Below are positions 54,938 to 64,000 of a stretch of DNA of 64,000 bases, one piece after another (position 1 is the stretch's first letter; every line of letters starts with the position of its first letter). The notes below the pieces were generated by a model that saw nothing but the letters and a program-made list of their open reading frames with translations, did no database searches and was not told where the DNA came from. The DNA lies in NCBI RefSeq assembly GCF_029223585.1, contig NZ_CP119423.1, forward strand, positions 3,720,001 through 3,784,000, given 5' to 3'. The position numbers and the translations under genes are program-made. The DNA comes from Photobacterium sp. DA100 (GTDB lineage Bacteria; Pseudomonadota; Gammaproteobacteria; Enterobacterales; Vibrionaceae).

Positions 54938-57900
54938 TTATACCACCTCTTCACGCCGGCTCAATTGAGCCACCAACTGGGGAAGTGGCAGGGGACGGCC
55001 GAATAAATAGCCCTGGGCGTAATCCACCCCCAGCTCGCCGAGCTTGGCAAGGATGGCCTCGTTCTCGACAAACTCCGCCACCGTCTGTTTACCCATCTTC
55101 TTGGCCAGCTCGTTGATCGCTTTTACCATGGCGAAATCCACTTCATCGTCGGCAATATCACGGACGAACATGCCATCGATCTTGATGATATCGACCGGCA
55201 TTCTCTTCAAGTAACCAAACGATGACAGCCCAGAGCCAAAGTCATCGAGCGAAATCCGGCACCCCAGCTCCTTGAGCAGGGTAAATGAGCGGATCGCTTC
55301 GCTCATGTTGCCAATCGCCGCCGTTTCGGTAATTTCCAAACACAGCTTGTGCGCCGGTATGGAGGAGTGACGGATTTTATCCTGTAGAAAATGGACAAAA
55401 TCGCGATCGCCGATTGACTGCCCTGACAAGTTGACGGCGCACATATCCAAGGCATTCACCGCCCCCGGGTTGGCCTCCAGCCAGTCAATCACCGCGCAGA
55501 CCACATAGCGGTCAATGCGGTGGGCCAGGTTGTAGCGCTCGGCCGCTGGCATAAATAAGCCCGGCGAAATCATTTCGCCATCATCGTTGCGGATCCGCAC
55601 CAAAATTTCATAGTGGTGGCCCTGGCTGCTCGAACACAGTGGGGCAATCGGCTGGGCGTAGAGCTCCAGCCGCTGCTCGGACAGCGCCCGCCGGAGCAGG
55701 CTGACACACTCCATTTCCAACTCTCGCCGACGCAACTCCTCGTCATCCGGATGGTAGACATGCAGCCGGTTGCGACCTTCATCCTTGGCGGCATAGCACG
55801 CGGTATCGGCCTGGGCATGGACCTGCTGGGTCGATCCGGCCGTCTCATCAATCATCCGCAGGCCAATCGAGGCGCTGAAGCTAAAGCGGGCAGTCTGCCA
55901 GTAAAACTCACTCTCTTCGAGCAGCTGTAAGATCTCACGGCCAAAGGCAACAGCTTCGGCCAACTGACAATCGGTCAGGATCACAGCAAATTCATCGCCG
56001 CCGAGGCGGGCCAGGACCGCCCGCGCGGGGGTGATCTCCTGGAGCATCAATGCAACCTGCTTGAGCGCCTCATCACCCGCTTCATGGCCGGCGGTATCAT
56101 TGATGATCTTGAACTGGTCCAAATCAATATACAGCATAGCATGCTGGGCCTGGCGTTCTCGGGACTCTGCCAGTGCCTTCTCAAGCGACTGCTCGAAGTG
56201 GTTGCGGTTGTACAGATCGGTCAAGTAATCATGGCAAGCCTGGTAGGCGAGTTGCTCTTCCAGCTCACGGGTCGAGGAAATGTCTTCACCGACCACCAGC
56301 AACTGGCGATTTTGCGCCTGGCGAATCGTCTCGCGGATCCATACCGTGCGACCATCGGCACAGCAGTAGCGCAGCTGGCGCCGCCATACCCGATGGCCCG
56401 CACTGTCCAGTGCCGAGCTGATATAGCATTGCGGGACAGGCTCATCCCCCTCATAGAAGCTGGCAATCTTGTGACCGAGCAAATCACGCTTGCTGTAGCC
56501 CAGCAGATCGGCGGCAAACTGATTGACCGATTGGATACGGGACTGGCGATCGACGGTCAGCAACATGACCGGCTGCTGCTCGTAGAGCAGGCGGTAGCTT
56601 GCCTCGCGCTCGCGCAGCTTTTCTTCCATCTGGTGACGTGCCGTCACATCGCGAGCCTCGAGCAGCAGCTGCACCTCGCCACTTTCATCTGCCGGCATTC
56701 GCTTAATCACAATATCCAACATCCGGCTGCCATCTTCATGGCTCTGGATATCAATTTCCATCCGCACCGGCTGGCTGCAGGCTTGCGCGACCGCCCGGCT
56801 CAGTTTGAGGGCAGCCTCAGGGCTCCAGCAATACCACCGCCAAAGTGGCCGGTCATATTTCACCACCGCACGACCGACCAGCTCATGCAAAGCCAAGTTG
56901 CCCGAAACCAGCATGCCAGCCCGGTCGAAAATCCCGATAAACTGGAAGCTCTGATCAAACACCCCCTCGAACAACGCCCTGCTCTGCTGCAGGCGCCGCT
57001 CACCTTTGCGCAGCCTTCGGATCATCATCACCAGCAAGGCAATCACCCCGCCCATTACGCTCAGGGCGACGGTCAGTACCCGAATTTCATTCTGGTAACG
57101 GTGGAACCAGCTCTGGGGCTGGTTGATGATGAGCGTTTCATTGTTATCTATTTCCAGTCCCCAGCGGACCACCTCGGCATAATCAAAAATCTCTTTGCCG
57201 TTACTACGGATGAACGTCGGGTATCGCGTGATCTTGCCATCCAGCAGCTTAACCAGCATGGCTCCGATCTGGCGCCCCTTTTCATGGCCTCCCAGCATCA
57301 CACCGCCGACGACACCGTGCTCGAGCATGTATTTGTAGGAGGCGTACACCGGCGCCGAAGCACGGGCCGTTAACTGCTCTAGGAAGTCACCGCTGTCCAT
57401 GTAATTGCCGCGGCTGTCCTGGAAGTAGCTCAGAAACAAAATAGCCGAGCGAGGAGGCAGCGCCTCACTGGCGGCCAGTACCGAGTCAAAACTCCCCTCC
57501 TGGATCCTAACCACTTCAAGGTTGAGAAAATTATCCGCAAGAAAGTCACTGATCCCCTTCCACAGAACCCGCCCGGTAACGGTCTTGTCAGCCAAAACAT
57601 ACATGGTTTGCAGATCCGGCTGAACCGACAGTGCCAGATTGATGTTGGCGGCGGCATCGGTCTGGTCGAGAATGCCTATGACATTTTTCAATCGACTGTG
57701 CTTATCGGGGTGATAGTCATTAATCCCAGCCAAAATGACCGGCGTCTCGCCGACTTCATTTGACAGCTGGTTGATCAGCCACAAGGCATTATCATCCGTC
57801 ACCACAATCGCCCGGTACTCTTCCCGCAGCAGCTTGGTACGGTAAATATCCAGCAGCTCTTTGAGGTAAGCCGGGGACTGGTAGCGTTTGCTGTCCATAT

Positions 57901-58069
57901 AATTGACATGCAATGACACCCCCTGCGCACTGGCCACCGACTCCAGGCCAGCCTGGATACCATCGGTCCAACGCATCCCCTTATGGTAGGAGTGGACCAC
58001 CAAGGTGTCATAGGCCGATGCCTTAAGGGGTAACCAGCTGAGAAGAAACAAAAGAGCAATCAAGCGCAT
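54938..58069 (-). CDS. Periplasmic-sensing GGDEF-EAL c-di-GMP protein
   Basis: 1043 residues in this order: signal peptide (1-19), a periplasmic ABC-type substrate-binding-like domain (about 20-325; DTLVVHSYHKGMRWTDGI), one membrane segment (about 330-350), two PAS domains (about 370-610), GGDEF (motif at 690-694, GGDEF intact) and EAL (motif EIL from Glu821). The EAL catalytic set is present: NLSGQ, LEITET, LDDFGSG (Asp942), KIDG, EFVEN and YAQGYLFGRP. It may therefore make and break c-di-GMP, with the phosphodiesterase likely active. The ligand is unknown. It is divergent from asnC. Confidence 0.9.
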   Translation of the reverse strand: MRLIALLFLLSWLPLKASAYDTLVVHSYHKGMRWTDGIQAGLESVASAQGVSLHVNYMDSKRYQSPAYLKELLDIYRTKLLREEYRAIVVTDDNALWLINQLSNEVGETPVILAGINDYHPDKHSRLKNVIGILDQTDAAANINLALSVQPDLQTMYVLADKTVTGRVLWKGISDFLADNFLNLEVVRIQEGSFDSVLAASEALPPRSAILFLSYFQDSRGNYMDSGDFLEQLTARASAPVYASYKYMLEHGVVGGVMLGGHEKGRQIGAMLVKLLDGKITRYPTFIRSNGKEIFDYAEVVRWGLEIDNNETLIINQPQSWFHRYQNEIRVLTVALSVMGGVIALLVMMIRRLRKGERRLQQSRALFEGVFDQSFQFIGIFDRAGMLVSGNLALHELVGRAVVKYDRPLWRWYCWSPEAALKLSRAVAQACSQPVRMEIDIQSHEDGSRMLDIVIKRMPADESGEVQLLLEARDVTARHQMEEKLREREASYRLLYEQQPVMLLTVDRQSRIQSVNQFAADLLGYSKRDLLGHKIASFYEGDEPVPQCYISSALDSAGHRVWRRQLRYCCADGRTVWIRETIRQAQNRQLLVVGEDISSTRELEEQLAYQACHDYLTDLYNRNHFEQSLEKALAESRERQAQHAMLYIDLDQFKIINDTAGHEAGDEALKQVALMLQEITPARAVLARLGGDEFAVILTDCQLAEAVAFGREILQLLEESEFYWQTARFSFSASIGLRMIDETAGSTQQVHAQADTACYAAKDEGRNRLHVYHPDDEELRRRELEMECVSLLRRALSEQRLELYAQPIAPLCSSSQGHHYEILVRIRNDDGEMISPGLFMPAAERYNLAHRIDRYVVCAVIDWLEANPGAVNALDMCAVNLSGQSIGDRDFVHFLQDKIRHSSIPAHKLCLEITETAAIGNMSEAIRSFTLLKELGCRISLDDFGSGLSSFGYLKRMPVDIIKIDGMFVRDIADDEVDFAMVKAINELAKKMGKQTVAEFVENEAILAKLGELGVDYAQGYLFGRPLPLPQLVAQLSRREEVV

Positions 58070-58205
58070 AAAGATCGGGAGTCCTGTCTGTCAGGTTCGG
58101 GGCGTTAGCAAGCCTGCATGTATTTTTTGAATATAATTTAGCGACATAGCGAGGCGACAGTATAAGATATGAGCAAGCACGTATAAACCAAGGATTGCTT
58201 CTACC

Positions 58206-58667
58206 ATGACCAGCCAGATTCGAATTGATGATCTCGACCGGGAAATCCTCAACACCCTGATGAATGATGCCCGCACCCCCTATGCCGAAATGGCCAAGCG
58301 GTTCAATGTCAGCCCGGCCACGGTCCATGTCCGGGTCGAAAAAATGCGTGCCGCCGAAATCATTACCGGTACCGAAGTGATCATTAACCCCAAGCTGCTC
58401 GGCTACGATGTGTGCTGTTTTATCGGCATTAACCTCAATGCGGCACGAGACTACCACTCGGCCCTGACCAAGCTCAACGAACTCGACGAGGTAGTCGAGG
58501 CCTATTACACCACCGGGGCATACAACATCTTCGTCAAGCTGATGTGCAAATCAATCGAAGAGTTGCAGTATGTACTGATCGACAAACTGCAGGCCATCGA
58601 CGAGGTCCAATCGACCGAGACCCTGATCTCGCTCCAGAACCCCATCAACCGCAACGTCAAACCCTAG
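58206..58667 (+). CDS. asnC: AsnC transcriptional regulator
   Basis: Lrp/AsnC-family regulator that activates asparagine synthetase asnA in the absence of asparagine. The 153-residue protein has an N-terminal helix-turn-helix (LDREILNTLMNDARTPYAEM, VSPATVHVRVEKM) and an ACT-like RAM ligand domain. DEVVEAYYTTGAYNIFVK and ETLISLQNPINRNVKP are nearly identical to E. coli AsnC, which separates it from Lrp. asnA is not adjacent here. Confidence 0.94.
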   Translation: MTSQIRIDDLDREILNTLMNDARTPYAEMAKRFNVSPATVHVRVEKMRAAEIITGTEVIINPKLLGYDVCCFIGINLNAARDYHSALTKLNELDEVVEAYYTTGAYNIFVKLMCKSIEELQYVLIDKLQAIDEVQSTETLISLQNPINRNVKP

Positions 58668-58692
58668 CGGCCGTCCCGGTTGCCAAAATAAC

Positions 58693-58721
58693 AAAAAGGC
58701 CCGTGCTAATGCACAGGCCTT
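58693..58721 (-). terminator. Terminator of hemB
   Basis: AAGGCC-c-GTGC-TAAT-GCAC-a-GGCCTT hairpin, followed on the minus strand by TTTTTGTTATTTT. It may also act for asnC. Confidence 0.85.
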
Positions 58722-58768
58722 CGAATTCTTCAAGGGTAAGTAATAACTTACACTGCTAGCACTTCACG

Positions 58769-59830
<1,062 letters not shown>

Positions 59831-59867
59831 TTATGGGTTAAATCGCTTTATTGGGATCATATCACCC

Positions 59868-60665
59868 TCACTGTGCGGAAGGTGATCCGATTTTGAAAAA
59901 TGCCTGGGTGGTAACATAAGCATTGGCCATCACCTGCTCGGCCTGTTGGCCGCGGCACTCGGCGATAACCGAGGCAATATGGGGGAGGAACTTGGGCTCA
60001 TTGCGGCTCGATTTCGGCTTGGGGCGGTAATCTCGCGGCAACAGATAAGGGCAGTCAGTTTCCACCATCAGGCGGTTATCCGGGATATCACCGACGATCT
60101 CGCGCAGCTCGGTGCCACGGCGCTCATCGCATACCCAACCGGTGATACCAATGTGCAGATCCTGCGCCAGGCAGTCGCTCAGTTCCTGACGTGTTCCGGT
60201 GAAACAGTGCAGCACAGCAGCAGGAATCTTATCCCGCCATGGCTTGAGGATCGCCATAAAGCGCTCATGGGCATCGCGGCAATGCATGAACACCGGCATG
60301 TTCAGCTCAGCGGCCAATGCCAACTGGGCCTCGAACACCGCTTCTTGCTGTGGCCTTGGGGAGAAGTCACGGTTGAAATCAAGCCCGCATTCACCGATCG
60401 CCACGACTTCAGGGTGGGCTGCCAACTCACGGATCTCAGCCAATGCCAAATCCTGAACGCTCTTTGCATCATGGGGATGAACCCCGGCGGTACAGTAGGT
60501 ATAGCCCGGCCACTGACGAGCCAGCGCCAGGGCCTGCTGACTTTCTTCGATACTGGTACCGGTAAGAACAAGGCCGTGGACACCCGCAGCTTTAGCACGA
60601 GCCACGACATCTTCGCGGTCTTTGTCGAACCGGCTATTAGTAAGGTTTACCCCGATATCAATCAT
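59868..60665 (-). CDS. tatD: TatD family 3'-5' deoxyribonuclease
   Basis: Metal-dependent nuclease of the TIM-barrel TatD family, with roles in DNA repair and DNA degradation; not part of the Tat translocon. The 265-residue protein has [38 protein letters not shown] and [12 protein letters not shown], covering the metal ligands. I start at ATG 60665 with GGGAA upstream; an in-frame GTG at 60677 is less likely. It lies 49 bases upstream of hemB on the same strand. Confidence 0.93.
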   Translation of the reverse strand: MIDIGVNLTNSRFDKDREDVVARAKAAGVHGLVLTGTSIEESQQALALARQWPGYTYCTAGVHPHDAKSVQDLALAEIRELAAHPEVVAIGECGLDFNRDFSPRPQQEAVFEAQLALAAELNMPVFMHCRDAHERFMAILKPWRDKIPAAVLHCFTGTRQELSDCLAQDLHIGITGWVCDERRGTELREIVGDIPDNRLMVETDCPYLLPRDYRPKPKSSRNEPKFLPHIASVIAECRGQQAEQVMANAYVTTQAFFKIGSPSAQ

Positions 60666-60728
60666 CGTTGTTCCCACTCATTTTACAAGCAATGGGAACA
60701 ACTTAATGAATATCGATACGTATTGCTA

Positions 60729-61670
60729 TCACCCTTTGTAAATTTTCGGGTTGAACACATCCCGCAACCAGTCACCCAACAGGTTGATCACCAGCACCAA
60801 GGTGACCAATACCAGCCCTGGGAAGGCAGTGATCCACCATGAGCCGGAGAAGATGTAGTTAAAGCCGATACTGATCAACGAGCCCAGCGACGGCTGGTCA
60901 ACCGGCAGACCCAGACCAAGAAAGGACAGGGCGGCCTCGGACATGATGGCGTTGGCCACCTGCACGGTCGAGATAACCAAAATTGGCGACAGGCAATTCG
61001 GCAAGATATGGCGGAACATGATCCGCGGAGCCTTGAAGCCCATGACCTTGGCTGCCTCAACGTACTCCTTCTTCTTCTCGGCCAGCACCGAAGCCCTCAC
61101 GGTCCGCGCATACTGCGGCCATTCGGCAATACCGATGATCACCACCAGCATCACTACCGCATACTGGGCAAACAGCTCCGCCCCCAGCGCCGTGCGGAAG
61201 ATCGCCGAGACAATAATTGCGACCATCATGGTCGAGAACGACAACTGGACATCGGCAAAACGCATCAGGAAACTGTCTACACGTCCGCCGTAGTAACCGG
61301 CGCTCAGGCCAATCACCACACCGAGCACCAACTGCAAACCTACGGCCAGCAGGCCGATAGTCAGTGACAGGCGCGAGCCGTACAGGATGGTCGAGAAGAT
61401 ATCGCGTCCCTGATCGTCAGTGCCGAGCAGGAAGCGGCTGTCGCCATCCTCCATCCACGAAGGCGGCAACTCAGAGTCCATGATATCGATAGACGTTAGA
61501 TCATACGGGTTGGTCGGGGCGATAAGCGGTGCCAGCAACGCCGACACCGCAAACACCATGAATACCGCAAAGCTCAGCATCGCCACTTTGTCTTTACGGA
61601 AGTAATAGAGAAAATCAGACTGCTTGAAACGCTCCCAACGGCTTGGGGCAGCGACTGTGGTACTACTCAT
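60729..61670 (-). CDS. Peptide-type ABC transporter permease (DppC/OppC-like)
   Basis: 313-residue inner-membrane permease. The N-terminal cytosolic part leads to the first membrane helix (MLSFAVFMVFAVSALLAPLI), and the family signature LGTDDQGRDIFSTILYGSRLSL follows. The EAA loop that docks the ATPase is AAKVMGFKAPRIMFRHILPNCL. Second permease of the system; starts 3 bases after the other permease. Substrate is probably peptides but cannot be fixed from sequence. The ATPase genes are not downstream, as tatD follows. Confidence 0.9.
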   Translation of the reverse strand: MSSTTVAAPSRWERFKQSDFLYYFRKDKVAMLSFAVFMVFAVSALLAPLIAPTNPYDLTSIDIMDSELPPSWMEDGDSRFLLGTDDQGRDIFSTILYGSRLSLTIGLLAVGLQLVLGVVIGLSAGYYGGRVDSFLMRFADVQLSFSTMMVAIIVSAIFRTALGAELFAQYAVVMLVVIIGIAEWPQYARTVRASVLAEKKKEYVEAAKVMGFKAPRIMFRHILPNCLSPILVISTVQVANAIMSEAALSFLGLGLPVDQPSLGSLISIGFNYIFSGSWWITAFPGLVLVTLVLVINLLGDWLRDVFNPKIYKG

Positions 61671-61673
61671 AAC

Positions 61674-62651
61674 TTACTCTCCCTTGCCAGTCAGGTTTAC
61701 AGTCGGGTTAACCAAGCCGTACAGCAGGTCAACAATGGTGTTGGTGACCACGAAGATCAGACCAACAAAAATGACATAGGCGGTGATCAGCGGGGTATCG
61801 ACCCGGTTAATCGCCTCGAGGAACAAGAAACCGGTGCCCGGCCACTGGAACACCGTCTCGGTCAAGATGGTATAGGCGACCATGGTACCGATTTGAACCC
61901 CCCCCACCGTCAGTACCGGCAGCATGGTATTTTTCAGCGCATGCTGGTAATAAATCTTGTTCATCGCCAAGCCCTTGGCCTTGGCAAACTTAATGTATTC
62001 CGAGCTCAATACCTCCAGCATCTCGGAGCGTACCAAGCGGATAAACAGCGGCAGCATGATCGATGCCAGCGCGATACACGGCAGCACCAAGTGACGCAGG
62101 CCATCAAGGGTAAAGTAGCCCGACTCCCAGCCCAGAATATTGGCGGTTTCGCCCCGGCCGTAGGACGGCAGCCAGCCGAGCTCTATCGAAAACACATACA
62201 TCAGCATAATCGCGGTCAGGAATACCGGGATCGAAATGCCAATACTACTGAAGGCCATCACGACCTTGGTAAAGAAACTGTTGGGGTGGATCGCCGAGTA
62301 GACCCCGAGCGGAATGGACACCACGATGATGATCAGGGTAGCCCCGAATACCAATTCCAGCGTGGCAACCAACTTGTCGAGGATCACCTCGGTCGCCGGG
62401 CGCTTGAAGAAATAAGACGTACCCAAGTCGCCTTGCACCGCATTAGCGACAAAACGGCTGTACTTGGTAATAAACGGATCGTTAAGACCCAGCTCGTCGC
62501 GAAGTTGTTGACGTTCAGCTTCTGATACCGACTGCCCCACCAGCTCTCGCAGCGGGTCGCCAAGGTTATCCTGAATGGCAAACGCCACCAGACTGATCAC
62601 AAACATCACTATCAGTGCCTGAAACAGGCGCTTGACCAGAAACGTAAACAT
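61674..62651 (-). CDS. Peptide-type ABC transporter permease (DppB/OppB-like)
   Basis: 325-residue inner-membrane permease with six likely helices, beginning FTFLVKRLFQALIVMFVISLV. The family motif RQQLRDELGLNDPFITKYSRF and the EAA loop FAKAKGLAMNKIYYQHALKN are present. It lies 87 bases after the substrate-binding-protein gene, with an attenuator-like hairpin in the gap, and is coupled to the second permease. Confidence 0.9.
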   Translation of the reverse strand: MFTFLVKRLFQALIVMFVISLVAFAIQDNLGDPLRELVGQSVSEAERQQLRDELGLNDPFITKYSRFVANAVQGDLGTSYFFKRPATEVILDKLVATLELVFGATLIIIVVSIPLGVYSAIHPNSFFTKVVMAFSSIGISIPVFLTAIMLMYVFSIELGWLPSYGRGETANILGWESGYFTLDGLRHLVLPCIALASIMLPLFIRLVRSEMLEVLSSEYIKFAKAKGLAMNKIYYQHALKNTMLPVLTVGGVQIGTMVAYTILTETVFQWPGTGFLFLEAINRVDTPLITAYVIFVGLIFVVTNTIVDLLYGLVNPTVNLTGKGE

Positions 62652-62674
62652 TCCCTGCCCCTTTGTTCATCCTT

Positions 62675-62703
62675 AAAAACAGCACCGGCCGGTGCCGGTG
62701 CTG
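62675..62703 (-). terminator. Intercistronic attenuator hairpin
   Basis: On the minus strand CAGCACCGG and CCGGTGCTG form a 9-bp stem with a 6-base loop followed by five T. Placed between the binding-protein gene and the first permease gene, it would lower permease expression relative to the binding protein. Confidence 0.72.
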
Positions 62704-62738
62704 ACAAGCCAGCCGGTTACCCGGCGGCGGTATTGCGA

Positions 62739-64000
62739 TTACTCTTCAACCACCAAGTCGCCGAAGTACGGGAAATTCATGGCGTTGACGATTGGCTTGA
62801 TGTTCAGCTTGCTGCTCGCACCCCATGCCAGGTTCTGCCAGTGAAGCGGAACAAAGGCCGCATCGTTGTACAGGGTAGCTTCTACCTGCTGCAGCATCTG
62901 GGCACGCTTGGCCGGATCGGTTTCCACGTTTGAGGCTTCTACCAGTTTGTCCACTTCCGCGTTCGAGTAGTGACCACAGTTGTACTGGCCCTTACCGGTT
63001 TCCTCGTTGCGGGTCATGGTCAGGAATTCAGAGAAGTTCGCCGAATCCTCGGTATCCGAGTGCCAGCCGATCATCATCATGTCTGCCGCACAGACATCGA
63101 ATTCAGGCCAGTACTGGGCTTTTGGCAGGGTCTTCAAGTCAACCTTGATACCAATTTTCGCCAGCATCGCCGCCGCGGCCTGTGCCACTTTAGCGTCATT
63201 CACGTAGCGGTTATTCGGCGCCATCATGGTCAGGCGGAAGCCATCTTCATAACCGGCCTCCTTCATCAGCTCCTTGGCTTTCTTCACGTCGTAGCGCGGA
63301 ACCAATGCATCATCGTAACCGGCATAGCCTTCAGGACCCTGCTGGCCGGCAGCGGTCGCAAAGCCACGCATGATTTTCTGCACGATACCTTCGTTGTTGA
63401 TCGCGTGGACAATCGCCTGACGCACACGCACATCTTTTAGGGCTTCGTTGGAATTCTGGTTCATCTGGAAAGTGATGATTCGGGTACCCGGCAGGGTTAC
63501 CAGATCCACATCCTTGGCACTTTCCACACGCTTGTGGTCATTCGGTGCAACCGGGGCAATCATGTCTACACCGCCAGATAGCAGCGCGGCTACACGGGTT
63601 GCGTCTTCTTTGATAGGGACCAGCGTCAGCTTGTCGACGTTGCCCTTAGAGTCTTTGTCCCAGTAATCGGCAAAACGCTCAAAGTCGACTTTCACGCCTT
63701 GCTCACGGGCTGTCACGATGAAAGGACCGGTGCCCGATACATTGGTCGAGGCAAAAGAATTACCGTGCTTGACCAGCTCGGCCTTGTCTTTGCCCTCTGC
63801 CGTCTTGCCGCTGTAGAACTTGCTGTCCATCGGGAAGATGTAGGTAGCGGTCTGCAGCACCAACGGGTAAGGCCCCTTGGAAATCAGCTCTACCGTATAG
63901 TCGTCAACTTTTTTCAGCTCGGTGTACGGTTCGAAAATCGCCTTGAAATCCGGAGACGCTTTCAGGCGGTTGAACGTCCATACCACGTCATCGGCTGTCA
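62739..64000 (-). CDS. Peptide ABC transporter substrate-binding protein (5' end cut off)
   Basis: The C-terminal 420 or so residues of a periplasmic SBP family 5 protein; the reading frame stays open to the window edge (TADDVVWTFNRLK), so the signal peptide and first domain lie outside. Recognisable features are GTGPFIVTAREQGVKVDFERF, RQAIVHAINNEG and the C-terminal VPLHWQNLAW. It feeds the two permeases downstream on the minus strand. It is OppA/DppA-like; the exact peptide or other ligand is unknown. Confidence 0.9.
   Translation of the reverse strand, partial: TADDVVWTFNRLKASPDFKAIFEPYTELKKVDDYTVELISKGPYPLVLQTATYIFPMDSKFYSGKTAEGKDKAELVKHGNSFASTNVSGTGPFIVTAREQGVKVDFERFADYWDKDSKGNVDKLTLVPIKEDATRVAALLSGGVDMIAPVAPNDHKRVESAKDVDLVTLPGTRIITFQMNQNSNEALKDVRVRQAIVHAINNEGIVQKIMRGFATAAGQQGPEGYAGYDDALVPRYDVKKAKELMKEAGYEDGFRLTMMAPNNRYVNDAKVAQAAAAMLAKIGIKVDLKTLPKAQYWPEFDVCAADMMMIGWHSDTEDSANFSEFLTMTRNEETGKGQYNCGHYSNAEVDKLVEASNVETDPAKRAQMLQQVEATLYNDAAFVPLHWQNLAWGASSKLNIKPIVNAMNFPYFGDLVVEE

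Overview
The window reads as a contiguous stretch of core chromosome from a gammaproteobacterium of the family Vibrionaceae, most likely Photobacterium or a near relative. The reasons are the gene order (hslR-hslO-pckA, glnA-glnL-glnG, engB/Spot 42/polA, lysA-dapF-xerC, cyaY/cyaA/hemCDXY), proteins that closely follow both E. coli and Vibrio families, a long RyhB, and small families typical of Vibrionaceae (DUF3630, DUF2959, DUF484). I see no tRNA or rRNA gene, CRISPR array, prophage, integron or insertion sequence. The genus call is inference.

Layout. 0-9.5 kb: heat-shock genes hslR/hslO, pckA, a large AsmA-like envelope protein meeting fabY tail to tail, dtd and yihY, a lipoprotein and a small P-loop ATPase. 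9.5-16.9 kb: typA divergent from the nitrogen block glnA-(DUF4124 gene)-glnL-glnG, with sigma-54 and NtrC sites. 17-21.7 kb: hemN, DUF2489, yihI, a methyltransferase, a CsrC-type RNA and a cytochrome c4. 21.8-26.2 kb: engB, a gene-free stretch with Spot 42 and further candidate RNAs, then polA. 26.5-38.3 kb: elbB, the Fur-controlled RNA RyhB, a GNAT protein, yhhQ, DUF3630, recQ, rarD, an AraC regulator, a LysE exporter, ggt and uvrD. 38.6-41 kb: a four-gene bufferin-type operon (DUF2282 precursor, DUF692/MNIO enzyme, DUF2063 partner, DoxX membrane protein). 41-46 kb: lptM-lysA-dapF-DUF484-xerC-yigB on the minus strand with cyaY divergent. 46-53.2 kb: cyaA divergent from hemC-hemD-hemX-hemY. 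53.2-64 kb: a 29-codon membrane ORF, a Lys-rich protein, rsmJ, a periplasmic-sensing GGDEF/EAL protein, asnC, hemB, tatD and the end of a peptide ABC transporter operon that runs out of the window.

How it fits together. The window is rich in global regulation: nitrogen (NtrB/NtrC), carbon (adenylate cyclase, two CRP-like sites, Spot 42, CsrC), iron (RyhB with a Fur box) and c-di-GMP. Haem synthesis is represented by hemB, hemC, hemD, hemN, hemX and hemY. The most unusual system is the bufferin-type operon: an exported four-cysteine peptide whose cysteines are probably modified by an iron-dependent MNIO enzyme, with a likely metal-sequestering role. The three recognised small RNAs and lptM carry no long ORF and would be missed by a protein-only annotation.
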